DNA of 64,000 bases from Hydrogenovibrio halophilus DSM 15072 (GCF_000384235.1 NZ_KB913033.1:1743164-1807163), one strand, 5' to 3'; shown: positions 54,151 through 63,497, counted from the first letter of the stretch. Numbers and translations are program-made. The notes: a model not told the origin generated them from the sequence alone.

Positions 54151-54414
54151 TTATTGCCCATAGTGGGTTTTCGCTCTCACCACGATGATCACGCACCGAT
54201 GATTTTCTACCCGGTAAACGATGCGATCCTGAAAGCTCAAACGAACGGAGTAATACCCCTTGAGCGCACTGATCAGTGCTTTTCCGCTTTGTGGTGACAG
54301 AGCGATTTTGTGACGTAAAATGTCCTTTAACTTGTTTCTGAGTTTGGGCGTCAGCTTGGCAATGTCTTTTTGTGCCTGTTTGGTCAGTTCTATTTGATAG
54401 TGCTGGCAGCTCAC
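54151..54414 (-). CDS. RelE/ParE-superfamily toxin, YoeB/StbE-like
   Basis: An 87-residue toxin of a type II pair. YQIELTKQAQKDIAKLTPKLRNKLKDIL and YYSVRLSFQDRIVYRVENHRCVIIVVRAKTHYGQ show the usual helix-beta layout with Arg and a C-terminal His-Tyr. It probably cleaves mRNA on the ribosome. It overlaps the antitoxin by four bases. Confidence 0.85.
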   Translation of the reverse strand: MSCQHYQIELTKQAQKDIAKLTPKLRNKLKDILRHKIALSPQSGKALISALKGYYSVRLSFQDRIVYRVENHRCVIIVVRAKTHYGQ

Positions 54415-54671
54415 AAAGCCTCTCCAAAGACCTCTTCGAAACGGTTTGTCTGGCCAGAATCCGCTTCTTTGACAGACTCGCTGAAAGCGCGATTGAAATC
54501 CGGGTCTGAGAGCAATAACAATGTTTCCTGAAGGCTCTCATATTCTTGAGCTGACATCATGACCGCATTGCCGGATTTATGTTGGATCTCGTAGATTTCG
54601 TGCGTTTGATTACTTTGCTTGATCAGTTCAAAAAACGTTTTTCTTGCTTCGGTTGCATTAAGTGTGAGCAT
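54411..54671 (-). CDS. Phd/YefM-family antitoxin
   Basis: An 86-residue antitoxin: N-terminal DNA-binding LTLNATEARKTFFELIKQSN and the MMSAQEYESLQETLLLL segment, then a disordered toxin-binding tail. It should neutralise the downstream toxin and repress the pair. An inverted repeat AAAGTG-TAC-CACTTT lies just upstream. Confidence 0.87.
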   Translation of the reverse strand: MLTLNATEARKTFFELIKQSNQTHEIYEIQHKSGNAVMMSAQEYESLQETLLLLSDPDFNRAFSESVKEADSGQTNRFEEVFGEAL

Positions 54672-54702
54672 GGCTTCAACCTTTGAAATTGATGTGTACT
54701 AC

Positions 54703-54717
54703 AAAGTGTACCACTTT
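54703..54717 (-). promoter_or_regulatory. Putative operator of the toxin-antitoxin pair
   Basis: AAAGTG-TAC-CACTTT, perfect six-base arms; a second GTGTAC lies at 54694-54699. Positioned 32 bases before the antitoxin start. Confidence 0.5.
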
Positions 54718-54880
54718 GATGTAAGGATGTTGAATCATGTCAATAAGAAAGGTTTTGACGCTTTCTCTCATTTCTAAACGATAGGGAATATAAAATGTTT
54801 TACCCTTTATCTATCGGTTATTGCCGGGATTTTTCTCTCGAACGCATTTAAGAATCTGCAATACTGTCTCATGAGAATGG

Positions 54881-54910
54881 GGCGTTTTGACCAAGCCTGG
54901 TCAAAACGCC
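54881..54910. repeat. Long-armed palindrome variant upstream of parA
   Basis: Left arm GGCGTTTTGACCA and right arm TGGTCAAAACGCC are exactly complementary; only the centre (AAGCC instead of AGGCC) breaks symmetry, so 28 of 30 bases are self-complementary. The core is an 11-of-12 match, 43 bases before the parA start. Confidence 0.75.
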
Positions 54911-54953
54911 GTTTTGGCTTATGTAAAGCTGAGTTTGAGACATTGGGAGCATT

Positions 54954-55586
54954 ATGTCGGCACAGGTTTTTGCTATCAGTAATCAAAAAGGGGGAACCGG
55001 AAAAACCACCCTGAGTATGAATTTGGCGGCGGGTCTGGCACAAAAAGGGCGAACACTGCTGATCGATGCCGACCCGCAAGGCTCAGCCACGCAATGGAGT
55101 CGTCAGGCACCTGTAGATAAGCCCTTTCCCGTCTCGGTCATCAGTGTGGGTGGTCATCTTGCCCGCGAGGTTGAAACTTTTGGCCGTGATTTCGATTATG
55201 TGGTGATCGATTGCCCGCCCACGCTGGAAACCGGTGTGATGCAAGCGGCCATGCAGGTCACCGACAGCGTCCTGATTCCGGTTTTGCCGTCGCCGGTGGA
55301 TTTGTGGGCGAGCATTCGCATTGCCGAAGCCATCGATCATGCCAGACTGCGTAACCGGAAACTGAACGCCCGCATTGTGGTCAACCAACTGGAGCCACGA
55401 AGCGCTCTGTCGACGGCCATGCAGGAGGCTCTGGAAGAATTTGATATCCCGGCGTTGCAGACGGGTCTTAGACGCCGGGCGATTTATCGGAACGCGGCCA
55501 TGGAAGGACACAGTGTGTTTGAAATGGGCAAGCGCGGCCAACCAGCCATGGAAGAAATTCAAGCCATCATTGAGGAGGTCCTATGA
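54954..55586 (+). CDS. Orphan ParA/McdA-family positioning ATPase
   Basis: A 210-residue deviant Walker ATPase: QKGGTGKTTLSMNLA, LLIDADPQGSATQW and VVIDCPPTLET. The short form without a DNA-binding N-terminus is shared by plasmid-type ParA and by cargo-positioning ATPases such as McdA. No parB follows; instead a 68-residue charged protein overlaps its stop by ATGA. The cargo is unknown. Confidence 0.85.
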   Translation: MSAQVFAISNQKGGTGKTTLSMNLAAGLAQKGRTLLIDADPQGSATQWSRQAPVDKPFPVSVISVGGHLAREVETFGRDFDYVVIDCPPTLETGVMQAAMQVTDSVLIPVLPSPVDLWASIRIAEAIDHARLRNRKLNARIVVNQLEPRSALSTAMQEALEEFDIPALQTGLRRRAIYRNAAMEGHSVFEMGKRGQPAMEEIQAIIEEVL

Positions 55587-55789
55587 CCACGACCCGCAAA
55601 ACCAACAATACTCGCAACAAACTGGCCAGCAGTGTGCGTCGTGCCAAAACCACTGCGATCGGTTCGTCTGAAAACCCGGTCAAAGCCAATGCGGAAAAGC
55701 TTCCTAGCACCCGAGAGACTCCGTCCCGGGAGGAAGGAGTAGAAAGCACGCTTTCAACCTCGACCGGTCAGCGAGTGTGGCCGGATTAG
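55583..55789 (+). CDS. Small charged, probably disordered partner of ParA
   Basis: A 68-residue protein with a basic N-terminal half (TTRKTNNTRNKLASSVRRAKT) lower-complexity Ser/Thr/Glu-rich middle and a C-terminus RVWPD carrying the only Trp. It starts inside the ParA stop codon, so the two are coupled. The layout recalls McdB-like adaptors, which pair with orphan ParA ATPases, but no sequence family is recognised. Confidence 0.7.
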   Translation: MTTTRKTNNTRNKLASSVRRAKTTAIGSSENPVKANAEKLPSTRETPSREEGVESTLSTSTGQRVWPD

Positions 55790-55875
55790 GCTGTCTGGCT
55801 CTTACGTGATTGAGCGTCTGGTGCAAAACGTGTATGCTCTGTGTCTGATTGAAATGGTTCGACAGGAGACCAAGC

Positions 55876-56529
55876 ATGGATATTGTTCAAGCCGCTCAAT
55901 GGCGTTACGCCACCAAGAAATTTGACCCAAACCGTTCCATCTCCGAGGCCGATTTCAAACCGATTAAGGATTTGTTGCGCTGGAGCCCGTCCAGCGTCAA
56001 CTCGCAACCCTGGCATTTTGTGATGGCAAACACCCCGGAAGGACGTCAGCGCATGAGCGTGGGCACTCAGGGGCCGTTCAGTGCCAATGAACCCAAAGTG
56101 CTGGAGGCTTCTCATGTGGTTCTGTTCTGTGCCAAGCTGGACATGGATGAGGCTTATCTTCAGCGCATTACAGATGTGGAGGCCGAAGATGGTCGTTTTC
56201 CCGACCCGGCGGGCAAAGACGTGGCCAATCAGGTCCGTGCGTTTTATCTGAACATTCATCGGACCGAGCTCAAGGACACGCCCCACTGGATGGAAAAGCA
56301 GCTGTATCTGAACATGGGCAATGTGTTGCTCGGAGCCGGCGCACTGGGCATCGATGCGGTGCCGATTGAAGGCATAGATCCGACTGTGCTCAACCAGGAA
56401 TTTGGCTTGAACGAAAAGGGGTATACCGCCGTGGCGTTGATTGCGTTCGGTTATCGTCACCCGGACGATTTCAATGCCAAATTGCCCAAGTCCCGTCTGC
56501 CGGAATCGGAAATTTTCACTCAGGTCTGA
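55876..56529 (+). CDS. nfsB: NAD(P)H nitroreductase, NfsB family
   Basis: A 217-residue FMN enzyme: RYATKKFDPNRSIS, LLRWSPSSVNSQPWHF and the C-terminal GYTAVALIAFGYRHPDDF are typical of oxygen-insensitive nitroreductase NfsB and dihydropteridine reductase relatives. It reduces nitroaromatics or quinones in the cytosol. AGGAG precedes the ATG. Monocistronic. Confidence 0.92.
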   Translation: MDIVQAAQWRYATKKFDPNRSISEADFKPIKDLLRWSPSSVNSQPWHFVMANTPEGRQRMSVGTQGPFSANEPKVLEASHVVLFCAKLDMDEAYLQRITDVEAEDGRFPDPAGKDVANQVRAFYLNIHRTELKDTPHWMEKQLYLNMGNVLLGAGALGIDAVPIEGIDPTVLNQEFGLNEKGYTAVALIAFGYRHPDDFNAKLPKSRLPESEIFTQV

Positions 56530-56583
56530 AGCCGACAGAGTCGCCGCCACAAACGGTCTGTTCTCAGGAAGGGATCGAAAAGG

Positions 56584-56595
56584 ACTAGGCCTGGT
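56584..56595. repeat. Palindrome variant (11 of 12)
   Basis: ACTAGGCCTGGT followed by CAAAACAG, 54 bases after nfsB. Confidence 0.75.
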
Positions 56596-56642
56596 CAAAA
56601 CAGACCTTTCAGCTGGATTCAACTCCGGCTTTAGGCGGCAGT

Positions 56643-56815
56643 TCAGCCCCGTTTACGACTCACACACATTTCAAAATCGCCAATGGCTTGTGGTTTGCCA
56701 TAGTAATAACCTTGATACAGTACCACCCATTTTCATTCGCATGGTTTCAAGCTGTTTGATTTCGTCCTGTGCCGATCTGAAAAAGATCAGCTCTGAGCGG
56801 GCGCGTGCTAGAATG
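56643..56815 (-). pseudogene. Remnant of an EAL-domain gene, frameshifted
   Basis: The minus strand encodes YQGYYYGKPQAIGDFEMCVS then a stop, the C-terminal signature of cyclic-di-GMP phosphodiesterase EAL domains (QGYYYGKP). In another frame just upstream it reads EIKQLETMRMKMGG, fitting the helix that precedes it. The two parts are joined only by a frameshift and the rest of the domain is missing, so this is a decayed fragment. Confidence 0.65.
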
Positions 56816-56885
56816 TCCAATGATGAAACTTTCTTGGTTGAAAAAACACCGCGGATGAAATTGCCGCTTCGGGAGAGCCTACGGA

Positions 56886-57383
56886 ATGAATAACAGTGAG
56901 CATGTCATCGCAGTCAGCATTCAGGTTCGCAAGTGGATTGCGCTCGGATTGATGATGGTATTGCCGACTTTGGCGGTTGGGCGCGAAGGCGAGGAAGGTC
57001 ATGAGATACCGGGCACCACAACCGTTGCATTGGATGAGCTGAAAGGCCAGGCCTTGCATGAAGAACTGGTGCGTACGGCGATGGCGTTTGATGTGTTCAA
57101 TCAGCGTTGTCGTGGTGTCTCCGCCTCCACGCAGGCATCGCAGGTCAATCGCCTGTTTGTGGAAAAATACCGGATGACGGTGAATAATTTTCTGCGGGAA
57201 TTGATGCAGGTCGATGGGCGTGAGTTGGAGCAGAAGATTGAACGCTCGGTGAATCAGACGGTGATGGGATTGGGCGGTTGCCAGAAAGCACGGGCGGATG
57301 GCATGGAACAACGCTTCAAAGAGAATTTTCGTACGCTGATTGAAAAAGCCCGCCAGTCCCCTTGGTACCCGGTTCGTCCTTGA
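56886..57383 (+). CDS. Secreted hypothetical protein
   Basis: A 165-residue protein with a signal peptide (about 14-33, WIALGLMMVLPTLAVG). The mature part is mostly helical with two Cys (FNQRCRGVS and GLGGCQKAR) that could form a disulfide. No family recognised. TAGAAT just upstream may be a -10. Convergent with the DUF2789 gene. Confidence 0.65.
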   Translation: MNNSEHVIAVSIQVRKWIALGLMMVLPTLAVGREGEEGHEIPGTTTVALDELKGQALHEELVRTAMAFDVFNQRCRGVSASTQASQVNRLFVEKYRMTVNNFLRELMQVDGRELEQKIERSVNQTVMGLGGCQKARADGMEQRFKENFRTLIEKARQSPWYPVRP

Positions 57384-57581
57384 ACCGTCCAGAATGAAAC
57401 GCTGTCTGTCTGAACCAGAACCGTCATTCTAAGCCGGGTTAGGCAGAGTCATCGGATGGCAAACTCCTTGACGGCGAACAGAGAGTGGCAGGCAAGCATT
57501 CATCCATAACAGCCACTCAAGCTGGCTGAGTTTCCTGCCAACCAACCTTTCTTTTTTGTTCTGGTTTATACTTGGGTTATC

Positions 57582-57593
57582 ACCAGGCCTGGT
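57582..57593. repeat. Iterated palindrome copy 15 (after DUF2789 gene)
   Basis: Exact ACCAGGCCTGGT with AAAAA after it, five bases past the stop of the minus-strand gene. Confidence 0.95.
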
Positions 57594-57598
57594 AAAAA

Positions 57599-57835
57599 TC
57601 AGGCTTTGCGCAGCAAAGTATCCAGATGATTGACCGCGTCCACCCATTGGGCGTCGTCGTCCACGGCTTCGGTCAGAAACTGCTTTTGCCCGGTGGACCA
57701 GAAGTCGGCATCCTGCAACAGGCAGCCGCTGGGCAGAGGGCTGTGTTCCTCAATAAAACGCTCGATCGCCGCTTCGTCATTGTCCAGCCCCAGCTGTGAA
57801 AACAGGGCTGTCAGATCGTGTTCACCCGTGTCCAT
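57599..57835 (-). CDS. DUF2789 domain protein
   Basis: A 78-residue acidic protein fitting DUF2789: LTALFSQLGLDNDEAAIERFIEEHSPLP, then DADFWSTGQKQFL and a C-terminal DDAQWVDAVNHLD. Function unknown. Small, single-domain, with AGGGAGG upstream of the ATG. Confidence 0.88.
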   Translation of the reverse strand: MDTGEHDLTALFSQLGLDNDEAAIERFIEEHSPLPSGCLLQDADFWSTGQKQFLTEAVDDDAQWVDAVNHLDTLLRKA

Positions 57836-57867
57836 ACAATACCTCCCTGTGAATCAGAACATCCACC

Positions 57868-58587
57868 TCAGTTTAGCGTGTTCCAGCGGTTTTTGCGACT
57901 GGGCAAACGAAAGAAACGTCCCAACAGTAAGCCCAGCAACAAAACGCCGGCCCCGGTCAGGAACCATTGGCGCTGAATGACGTCGCCCGACTGGTCAATC
58001 TGTTCTTTCATGATCGCGTTGTCGTTGCGCAGCGAAGCCACTTCCTGTGCCAACTGCTGGTTTTCTTCATTGAGTTTGATCGCATCGCCGGAAATGCTCT
58101 CTATTTCTTCCAGCTGTTTGTTGAGTTGAAAATTCTCTTTTTTGACTTTTTTCAGTTCGGCCTGAGTCGATTCAAAGCGTTCGTTCAGGGTGCTTTTTTC
58201 CACCTTGAGCTGATTGCGTTCTTTTTCCAGCTTGGACAGACGCTTTTCCTGTTCTTCCAGACGGATCGAGGCAATCGGTTGACTCTGAATCAGGCTGGAA
58301 GGCATCCAGCCTTCGATCTCAGTGCCCCGGTGGTTGTAGAGCAGGCGCGCCCAGCCATCGTCCTGAATTTCCAGCACCTTGACCCGCGACCCCGAAGGCA
58401 GCATGCGTTTGATTTTGTATTTGTAGCCCGCATTGGAGCGAAACGGGATGTCGATCGAATCGGTGACATAGTGGGTGTAGCCATCGTCGCCGGTTTCGGC
58501 CTGTGCCATTGGCATCCAGGCCAGACTGAGCGTCAGGCTCAGACCGATTGCGGCGACCAGGGGATTACATCTGTTCAATTTTGGCAT
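57868..58587 (-). CDS. TIGR04211 SH3-domain envelope protein
   Basis: A 239-residue protein: signal peptide (about 1-30), a bacterial SH3 domain (about 36-100, [28 protein letters not shown]), a long coiled coil (about 105-200) and a C-terminal helix (about 210-228) followed by basic residues. The layout fits a periplasm-facing anchor binding the cell wall. It overlaps the valS end by 23 bases. Confidence 0.9.
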   Translation of the reverse strand: MPKLNRCNPLVAAIGLSLTLSLAWMPMAQAETGDDGYTHYVTDSIDIPFRSNAGYKYKIKRMLPSGSRVKVLEIQDDGWARLLYNHRGTEIEGWMPSSLIQSQPIASIRLEEQEKRLSKLEKERNQLKVEKSTLNERFESTQAELKKVKKENFQLNKQLEEIESISGDAIKLNEENQQLAQEVASLRNDNAIMKEQIDQSGDVIQRQWFLTGAGVLLLGLLLGRFFRLPSRKNRWNTLN

Positions 58588-61348
58588 ACTGATCCTTTAA
58601 ATTTTTCAATGCCGATTCGGCATCGTGACGTTTTTGCTGTTCTTTTTTGACCACGGCTTCCGGCGCTTTGCTGACAAAGCCTTCGTTGTTGAGCTTGCCG
58701 TTGAGGCGCGCCAGTTCCTTGTTCAGTTTCTGAATGTCCTTGTCCAGACGGCTGAGTTCGGCTTCCTTGTCAATCAGTCCGGCCATGGGAATGAGCACTT
58801 TCATCTCACCGACCAGCGCCACGGCGGAATCGGGTGCCTCCGCGTCGGTTGCGATCACGTCGATGCTTTCCAGTCTGGCCAGTTTTTTCAGGAACACCTG
58901 GTTGTTTTTTAACCAGGCCTGGTCGTTTTGGTTCATTTGCGCCATCAATACCGGCAGGGGTTTGCTTGGGGCGATGTTCATTTCCGAACGAATCCGGCGA
59001 ATGCCCATGATCACCTGTTTGACCCATTCCAGTTCGGCCTCGGCCGATTCGTCGATCAACGCTTCGTTGGTCAGCGGGTAGGGCTGGGTCATAATGGTGC
59101 GCTGGCTTTGGGTGTCAACGCCCGCCAAAGGCGCGACCGCCTGCCAGGCTTCTTCGGTGATGAACGGGGTGATCGGGTGCAGCAGACGCAACAGGCTTTC
59201 CAACACGCGCACCAGCGTGCGGCGGGTGCCGCTTTTTTCGGCGTCGGTCGCAGTCTCGGATTGCAGAATCGGCTTGGACAGCTCCAGGTACCAGTCGCAG
59301 TATTCGTTCCAGGTGAATTCATACAGGGCATTGGCCGCCAGATCAAACCGGTAATGCTCGAAATGCTTGTGAATCTGCTGGGTCACCGTTTGCAGGCGAG
59401 AGGTGATCCAGGTGTCCGCCAGCGACAGCGTGATTGGCTGAGTCTCGTCCAGTCCGGTGTCTTCGCCTTCGGTGTTCATCAGCACATAACGGGTGGCGTT
59501 CCACAGCTTGTTGCAGAAGTTGCGGTAGCCTTCACAGCGGTTCAAATCAAACTGAATGTCGCGCCCGGTGGAGGCCAGAGAGGCAAAGGTAAAGCGCAGC
59601 GCATCGGTGCCATAGGCCTCAATGCCGTCGGTAAACTGTCTGCGGGTGGCTTTTTCGATCTTGGCGGCTTTTTCCGGCTGCATCATGCCGGTGGTGCGTT
59701 TTTGCACCAGTGATTCCAGATCAATGCCATCGATCAGGTCAATTGGGTCAAGCACATTGCCTTTGGATTTCGACATCTTCTGGCCCTCGGCGTCGCGCAC
59801 CAGCCCGTGGACATAGACCTGTTTGAAGGGCACTTCGCCAGTGAATTTCAGGGTCATCATTATCATGCGGGCGACCCAGAAAAATATGATGTCAAAGCCG
59901 GTGACCAGTACCGAGCTGGGGTGAAATTTTTCCAGTTCCGGGGTTTTTTCGGGCCAGCCCAGGGTGGAGAAAGTCCACAGCGCCGAGCTGAACCAGGTGT
60001 CGAGCACATCCTCGTCCTGATTCAATGTCACCGAAGACGCGAGCTGGTGATTGGCCCGCACTTCGGCTTTGGTGCGCCCCACATACACGCGACCTTCGTC
60101 GTCATACCAGGCCGGGATCCGGTGTCCCCACCAGATCTGGCGCGAGATACACCAATCCTGAAGGTTGTTCATCCATTCAAAATAGGTGTTTTTCCAGTTT
60201 TTGGGCACGAATTCGATGTCGCCGTTTTTGACCGCATCGATGGCCGGTTTGGCCAGTTCTTCGACCGCCACATACCACTGATCGGTCAAAAACGGTTCGA
60301 TCACCGCATGCGAACGGTCTCCGCGTGGAACCATCAGTTTGTGCGGCTCGATTTTTTCCAGCAGGTCCAACGCTTCCAGGTCTTTGATTGCGGCCTGACG
60401 CGCCTCAAAGCGGTCCATTCCCTGGTATTTTTCCGGCACTTCGTCGTTCATGGCCGCATCAATGGTCATCACATTGAGCATGGGCAGATTGTGACGTTTG
60501 CCCATTTCATAGTCATTGAAGTCATGCGCCGGGGTGATTTTGACGCATCCGCTGCCAAAGTCTTTTTCCACATAGTCGTCGGCGATGATGGGGATTTCGC
60601 GGCCCACCAGCGGCAGGGTGACGGTTTTGCCAATCAGAGACTGATAGCGCTCATCGTCCGGATGCACGGCGACGGCCTGGTCGCCGAACAGGGTTTCCGG
60701 GCGTGTGGTTGCCACCACCAGATGGCCGCTGCCATCGCTGAGTGGGTAACGCATGTGCCAGAGGCTGCCCATTTCTTCTTCCGAAGCCACTTCCAGGTCC
60801 GACACGGCGGTGTGCAAGACCGGGTCCCAGTTGACCAAGCGTTTTCCGCGGTAAATCAGGTCCTGTTCATACAATTGCACAAACACTTCGCGGACGGCAT
60901 TGGAAAGCCCGTCGTCCATGGTGAAGCGCTCGCGGCTCCAGTCGGGCGACATGCCCAGACGGCGCAGTTGCTGAGTGATCTGACCGCCCGAGGTCTGTTT
61001 CCATTCCCAGACTTTGTCGATAAACGCTTCGCGCCCCAGGTCGTGCTTGCTCAGGCCCTTGGCCGCCAGTTGGCGCTCCACCACCATTTGCGTGGCGATG
61101 CCGGCATGATCGGAGCCAGGCTGCCACAGGGTTTCGTCGCCCAGCATCCGGTGGTAACGCGTCAGCGTATCCATGATGGTGTCCTGAAACGCATGGCCCA
61201 TGTGCAGGCTGCCGGTGACATTGGGCGGCGGGATCATAATGCTGTAATGATTGCCCGTCTGTGAGGGTGCCGGTTTGAAATAGCCCCGGTTTTCCCAGGT
61301 TTGATACCATTTGTTTTCGATCGATTGGGGGTCGAAGTGTTTGTCCAT
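58565..61348 (-). CDS. valS: Valyl-tRNA synthetase
   Basis: A 927-residue class I synthetase. [13 protein letters not shown] contains the HIGH motif, [15 protein letters not shown] the KMSKS loop, and an editing CP1 domain lies between. The C-terminal coiled coil ([18 protein letters not shown]) is typical. A palindrome copy lies near residue 810 and encodes NDQAWLKNN. No strong ribosome site precedes the ATG. Confidence 0.98.
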   Translation of the reverse strand: MDKHFDPQSIENKWYQTWENRGYFKPAPSQTGNHYSIMIPPPNVTGSLHMGHAFQDTIMDTLTRYHRMLGDETLWQPGSDHAGIATQMVVERQLAAKGLSKHDLGREAFIDKVWEWKQTSGGQITQQLRRLGMSPDWSRERFTMDDGLSNAVREVFVQLYEQDLIYRGKRLVNWDPVLHTAVSDLEVASEEEMGSLWHMRYPLSDGSGHLVVATTRPETLFGDQAVAVHPDDERYQSLIGKTVTLPLVGREIPIIADDYVEKDFGSGCVKITPAHDFNDYEMGKRHNLPMLNVMTIDAAMNDEVPEKYQGMDRFEARQAAIKDLEALDLLEKIEPHKLMVPRGDRSHAVIEPFLTDQWYVAVEELAKPAIDAVKNGDIEFVPKNWKNTYFEWMNNLQDWCISRQIWWGHRIPAWYDDEGRVYVGRTKAEVRANHQLASSVTLNQDEDVLDTWFSSALWTFSTLGWPEKTPELEKFHPSSVLVTGFDIIFFWVARMIMMTLKFTGEVPFKQVYVHGLVRDAEGQKMSKSKGNVLDPIDLIDGIDLESLVQKRTTGMMQPEKAAKIEKATRRQFTDGIEAYGTDALRFTFASLASTGRDIQFDLNRCEGYRNFCNKLWNATRYVLMNTEGEDTGLDETQPITLSLADTWITSRLQTVTQQIHKHFEHYRFDLAANALYEFTWNEYCDWYLELSKPILQSETATDAEKSGTRRTLVRVLESLLRLLHPITPFITEEAWQAVAPLAGVDTQSQRTIMTQPYPLTNEALIDESAEAELEWVKQVIMGIRRIRSEMNIAPSKPLPVLMAQMNQNDQAWLKNNQVFLKKLARLESIDVIATDAEAPDSAVALVGEMKVLIPMAGLIDKEAELSRLDKDIQKLNKELARLNGKLNNEGFVSKAPEAVVKKEQQKRHDAESALKNLKDQYAKIEQM
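58912..58923. repeat. Iterated palindrome copy 16 (in valS)
   Basis: Exact ACCAGGCCTGGT with TTTTTTA and CGTTTT flanks, read as DQAW on the minus strand. Confidence 0.9.
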
Positions 61349-61523
61349 GAAATACTGTGTCTTTATGTAGTAAGTTATCGTTATGCTTGTTTGTCTGGCA
61401 AGGATACCATGCGACGGTCAGAGCTTTATTTTTTTGGATTGTCTCGTGGAGCTCACTGGCGCATGGTCAGAAACTATAAGCAGAGATTATAGCAAATTCA
61501 CGTGGATAGAACCCTGTACGAGA

Positions 61524-61550
61524 GGTCAAAAACGGTCAAAAAAGGTCAAG
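61524..61550. repeat. Three tandem 10-base GGTCAAAAA repeats
   Basis: GGTCAAAAAC, GGTCAAAAAA, GGTCAAG in exact ten-base register, one helical turn each. The unit equals the right flank of the iterated palindrome. Confidence 0.7.
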
Positions 61551-61893
61551 ATTCCTAGGATTTGTATTCAAAAAATGGCTGAGTCCGCTTTTTGAATCAA
61601 AGACTGTTTGGATTGAAACGATCAGTCTGAATATTTCATAGAATCCTTGCCTGTATTGTGAAGGTTATTGGTTTTCCAGGAAATGTTTTAAGACACTGCA
61701 GTTCGGTTCTTCGTATCAGACGACGTTAACTCTCAATACGGTGCCTTCAAAGATCATGTAAGACCAATACCTTGCGCGATGTTGTCTCCCGTTTAAGGAA
61801 TGCTCGGATCAAGGGGGGGCGGGTAAATAATGGTTTTCTTTAAGAGGATGTGCAGAGGTAGGATGTTGTGCACTGTGTCACATCAGAATGGAT

Positions 61894-61945
61894 GGCCTGA
61901 ACCCAACCCGAATATTTACCTTCGGGTTGACTGAGGATTCAGGCC
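61894..61945 (-). terminator. Two-tier inverted repeat after flagellin
   Basis: Outer GGCCTGAA (61894) / TTCAGGCC (61938) encloses AACCCGAA (61905) / TTCGGGTT (61921). It lies just beyond the flagellin stop; no T run follows, so it may protect the 3' end rather than terminate. Confidence 0.45.
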
Positions 61946-61956
61946 GAAATAGCGCG

Positions 61957-62751
61957 TTAATTCAATAATGCCAATACGTCGCTTTGACTTTGGTTGGATT
62001 GTGCTTGCATGGCAATCTGGGCCTGCTGTAGAACTTGCTCTCGTGTCTGTTCTGTGACGGCTTTTGCATAATCTGTGTCATTTATTTGTGCACGACTGGC
62101 TTGTGTGTTGACGTTTTGGTTCATTAAGTTATCGGCAGCGGTTGTCAGGGCATTTTGCTGTGCTCCCATGGAAGATCGGGTCTCTTGTAATCCTTCCATC
62201 ACGGTTGTCAGCATTTCATTGGCTGCTCTGGCGTCATCAGCAGAATTCAAGCTCAGGCCGGAAAGTCCGGTTGACCCATTGGTCATGTCGGCTAATTGCA
62301 ATTCGTTTTGACTGCCACCCAAGGCAATATTGACGCTGGCATTTTCGCCATTCAACAGGTTCATGCCATTAAACTGAGTTGTCTGAGCAATTTGGTCAAT
62401 GCCTTGCAGGGTTTGGGTGAATTGTTGATTCATAGCCTGACGTTGGCTGTCATTGTAAGTGCCGTTCATTGCTTGCACAGACAACCCCGTCAAGGTTTGA
62501 ATTTGAGATTGAATGTTTTCCAAAGCACCGTCAGCAGTTTGCATGAGGTTGACACCGTCATTGGCGTTACGCACTCCCTGATCCTGCACATTGATTTGCG
62601 AGGTCATGGCTGTCACAACAGCCTGTCCCGCAGGGTCATCGGCACTGCGGTTAATGCGACTGCCTGATGCCAGTGATTCATTGGTGGAATCCAATTGGCG
62701 ATTGTTGAAGTTGGCGTAAGAGTTGTTGGTGCTGATAGAGTCAATAGCCAT
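61957..62751 (-). CDS. fliC: Flagellin
   Basis: A 264-residue filament subunit with conserved D0/D1 ends: SLASGSRINRSADDPAGQAV near the N-terminus, and QTREQVLQQAQIAMQAQSNQ at the C-terminus. The central variable region is very short. No other flagellar gene adjoins. GGGAGG precedes the ATG; no clear sigma-28 promoter was found in the 200 bases upstream. Confidence 0.95.
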   Translation of the reverse strand: MAIDSISTNNSYANFNNRQLDSTNESLASGSRINRSADDPAGQAVVTAMTSQINVQDQGVRNANDGVNLMQTADGALENIQSQIQTLTGLSVQAMNGTYNDSQRQAMNQQFTQTLQGIDQIAQTTQFNGMNLLNGENASVNIALGGSQNELQLADMTNGSTGLSGLSLNSADDARAANEMLTTVMEGLQETRSSMGAQQNALTTAADNLMNQNVNTQASRAQINDTDYAKAVTEQTREQVLQQAQIAMQAQSNQSQSDVLALLN

Positions 62752-62949
62752 GGGAACCTCCCGTTTTGGCAGAACTTATGAGTTTTGATCTTGGTTGCAG
62801 GCAATTAAGATGACTTCAAGCAAAAAACTCAGCGAAAAAGCATTGCTTTCACTATGTTTATCTTTTATTTTACGGGTTTTAAATAAAAATGGAACCATTA
62901 AAAGCTTGAGATGGTTCAAGCCTTTTTCAGAAGGGTTTCAGGAGCATGC
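62752..62949. other. AT-rich divergent gap
   Basis: Upstream of flagellin and of the next gene. A/T tracts are frequent (AAATAAAAATGG, TTATTTTACGGG). No sigma-28 consensus at the correct spacing and no ORF seen. Confidence 0.4.
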
Positions 62950-63399
62950 ATGAGTTGTTGCGGCAAGCAGTTTTGTCAGTTTGAGTTCCCTCCGGGGCCC
63001 GCTCTGGTCGATGCCCCGGTGGCGAGTCTGGAGGCGCGTTACCTGTTTTTGCCCTATGGCACCTTGCTGGCAGAAGGCGAAGTGATTCGCATCTGGACCG
63101 AGGGCGGCAAAACCAAAAGCGTGGTGCTGGAACACAAGTGGCCCTTGCAGGCGGTCAACGGTCAGTTGGCGATGGACCAGGCATTGATCGGTCGGGAGAC
63201 GGCGGGCGATTCTGTGCCCTGGCAGTTGGTGGCCATGGATTCCGGTATGGAAGAATCCGAGCTTCGGCATTGGCCGCAGCATCCGTTGCACAACCCGGAA
63301 ACCCAGCCGGTCATTCTGGTGTTCAATCATCCGATCACGCCCAAGCCCTCTTTGAAAATGCGCTGGCTGGGGTTTTTGTACTGGCTTCGGAATCTTTGA
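62950..63399 (+). CDS. Hypothetical protein with Cys-rich N-terminus
   Basis: A 149-residue protein beginning MSCCGKQFCQF, three Cys in ten residues, suggestive of metal or redox chemistry but not a known motif. The rest is mixed, with ARYLFLPYGTLLAEG and a C-terminal aromatic, basic end (KMRWLGFLYWLRNL) that may touch a membrane. AGGAG lies seven bases before the ATG. No family recognised. Confidence 0.65.
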   Translation: MSCCGKQFCQFEFPPGPALVDAPVASLEARYLFLPYGTLLAEGEVIRIWTEGGKTKSVVLEHKWPLQAVNGQLAMDQALIGRETAGDSVPWQLVAMDSGMEESELRHWPQHPLHNPETQPVILVFNHPITPKPSLKMRWLGFLYWLRNL

Positions 63400-63451
63400 T
63401 TTCGCGATTCTTCCCCTGTTCATTTTTCAGATAACCACGGTTTTCAGACAC

Positions 63452-63476
63452 AAAAAAACCCGGCCGAGGCCGGGTT
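63452..63476 (-). terminator. Terminator of the second amt gene
   Basis: AACCCGGCC / GGCCGGGTT with a two-base loop; T7 on the minus strand. Confidence 0.92.
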
Positions 63477-63497
63477 GTGTTTCAGAGTGATGATCGC

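Larger units (their letters stand above)
61349..61956. other. 608-base intergenic region, valS to flagellin
   Basis: AT-richer than its neighbours and without a credible gene. It holds a minus-strand TATAAT (61486-61491), probably for valS; three tandem 10-base GGTCAAAAA units (61524-61550); a nine-bp inverted repeat ATTCAAAAA/TTTTTGAAT (61566-61597); and the flagellin-end hairpin. Confidence 0.55.

Noticed and set aside
62752-62949. Sigma-28 promoter for flagellin
   Set aside because: TAAA and GATAA elements occur but at 15 rather than 18 bases apart and without GCC before GATAA.
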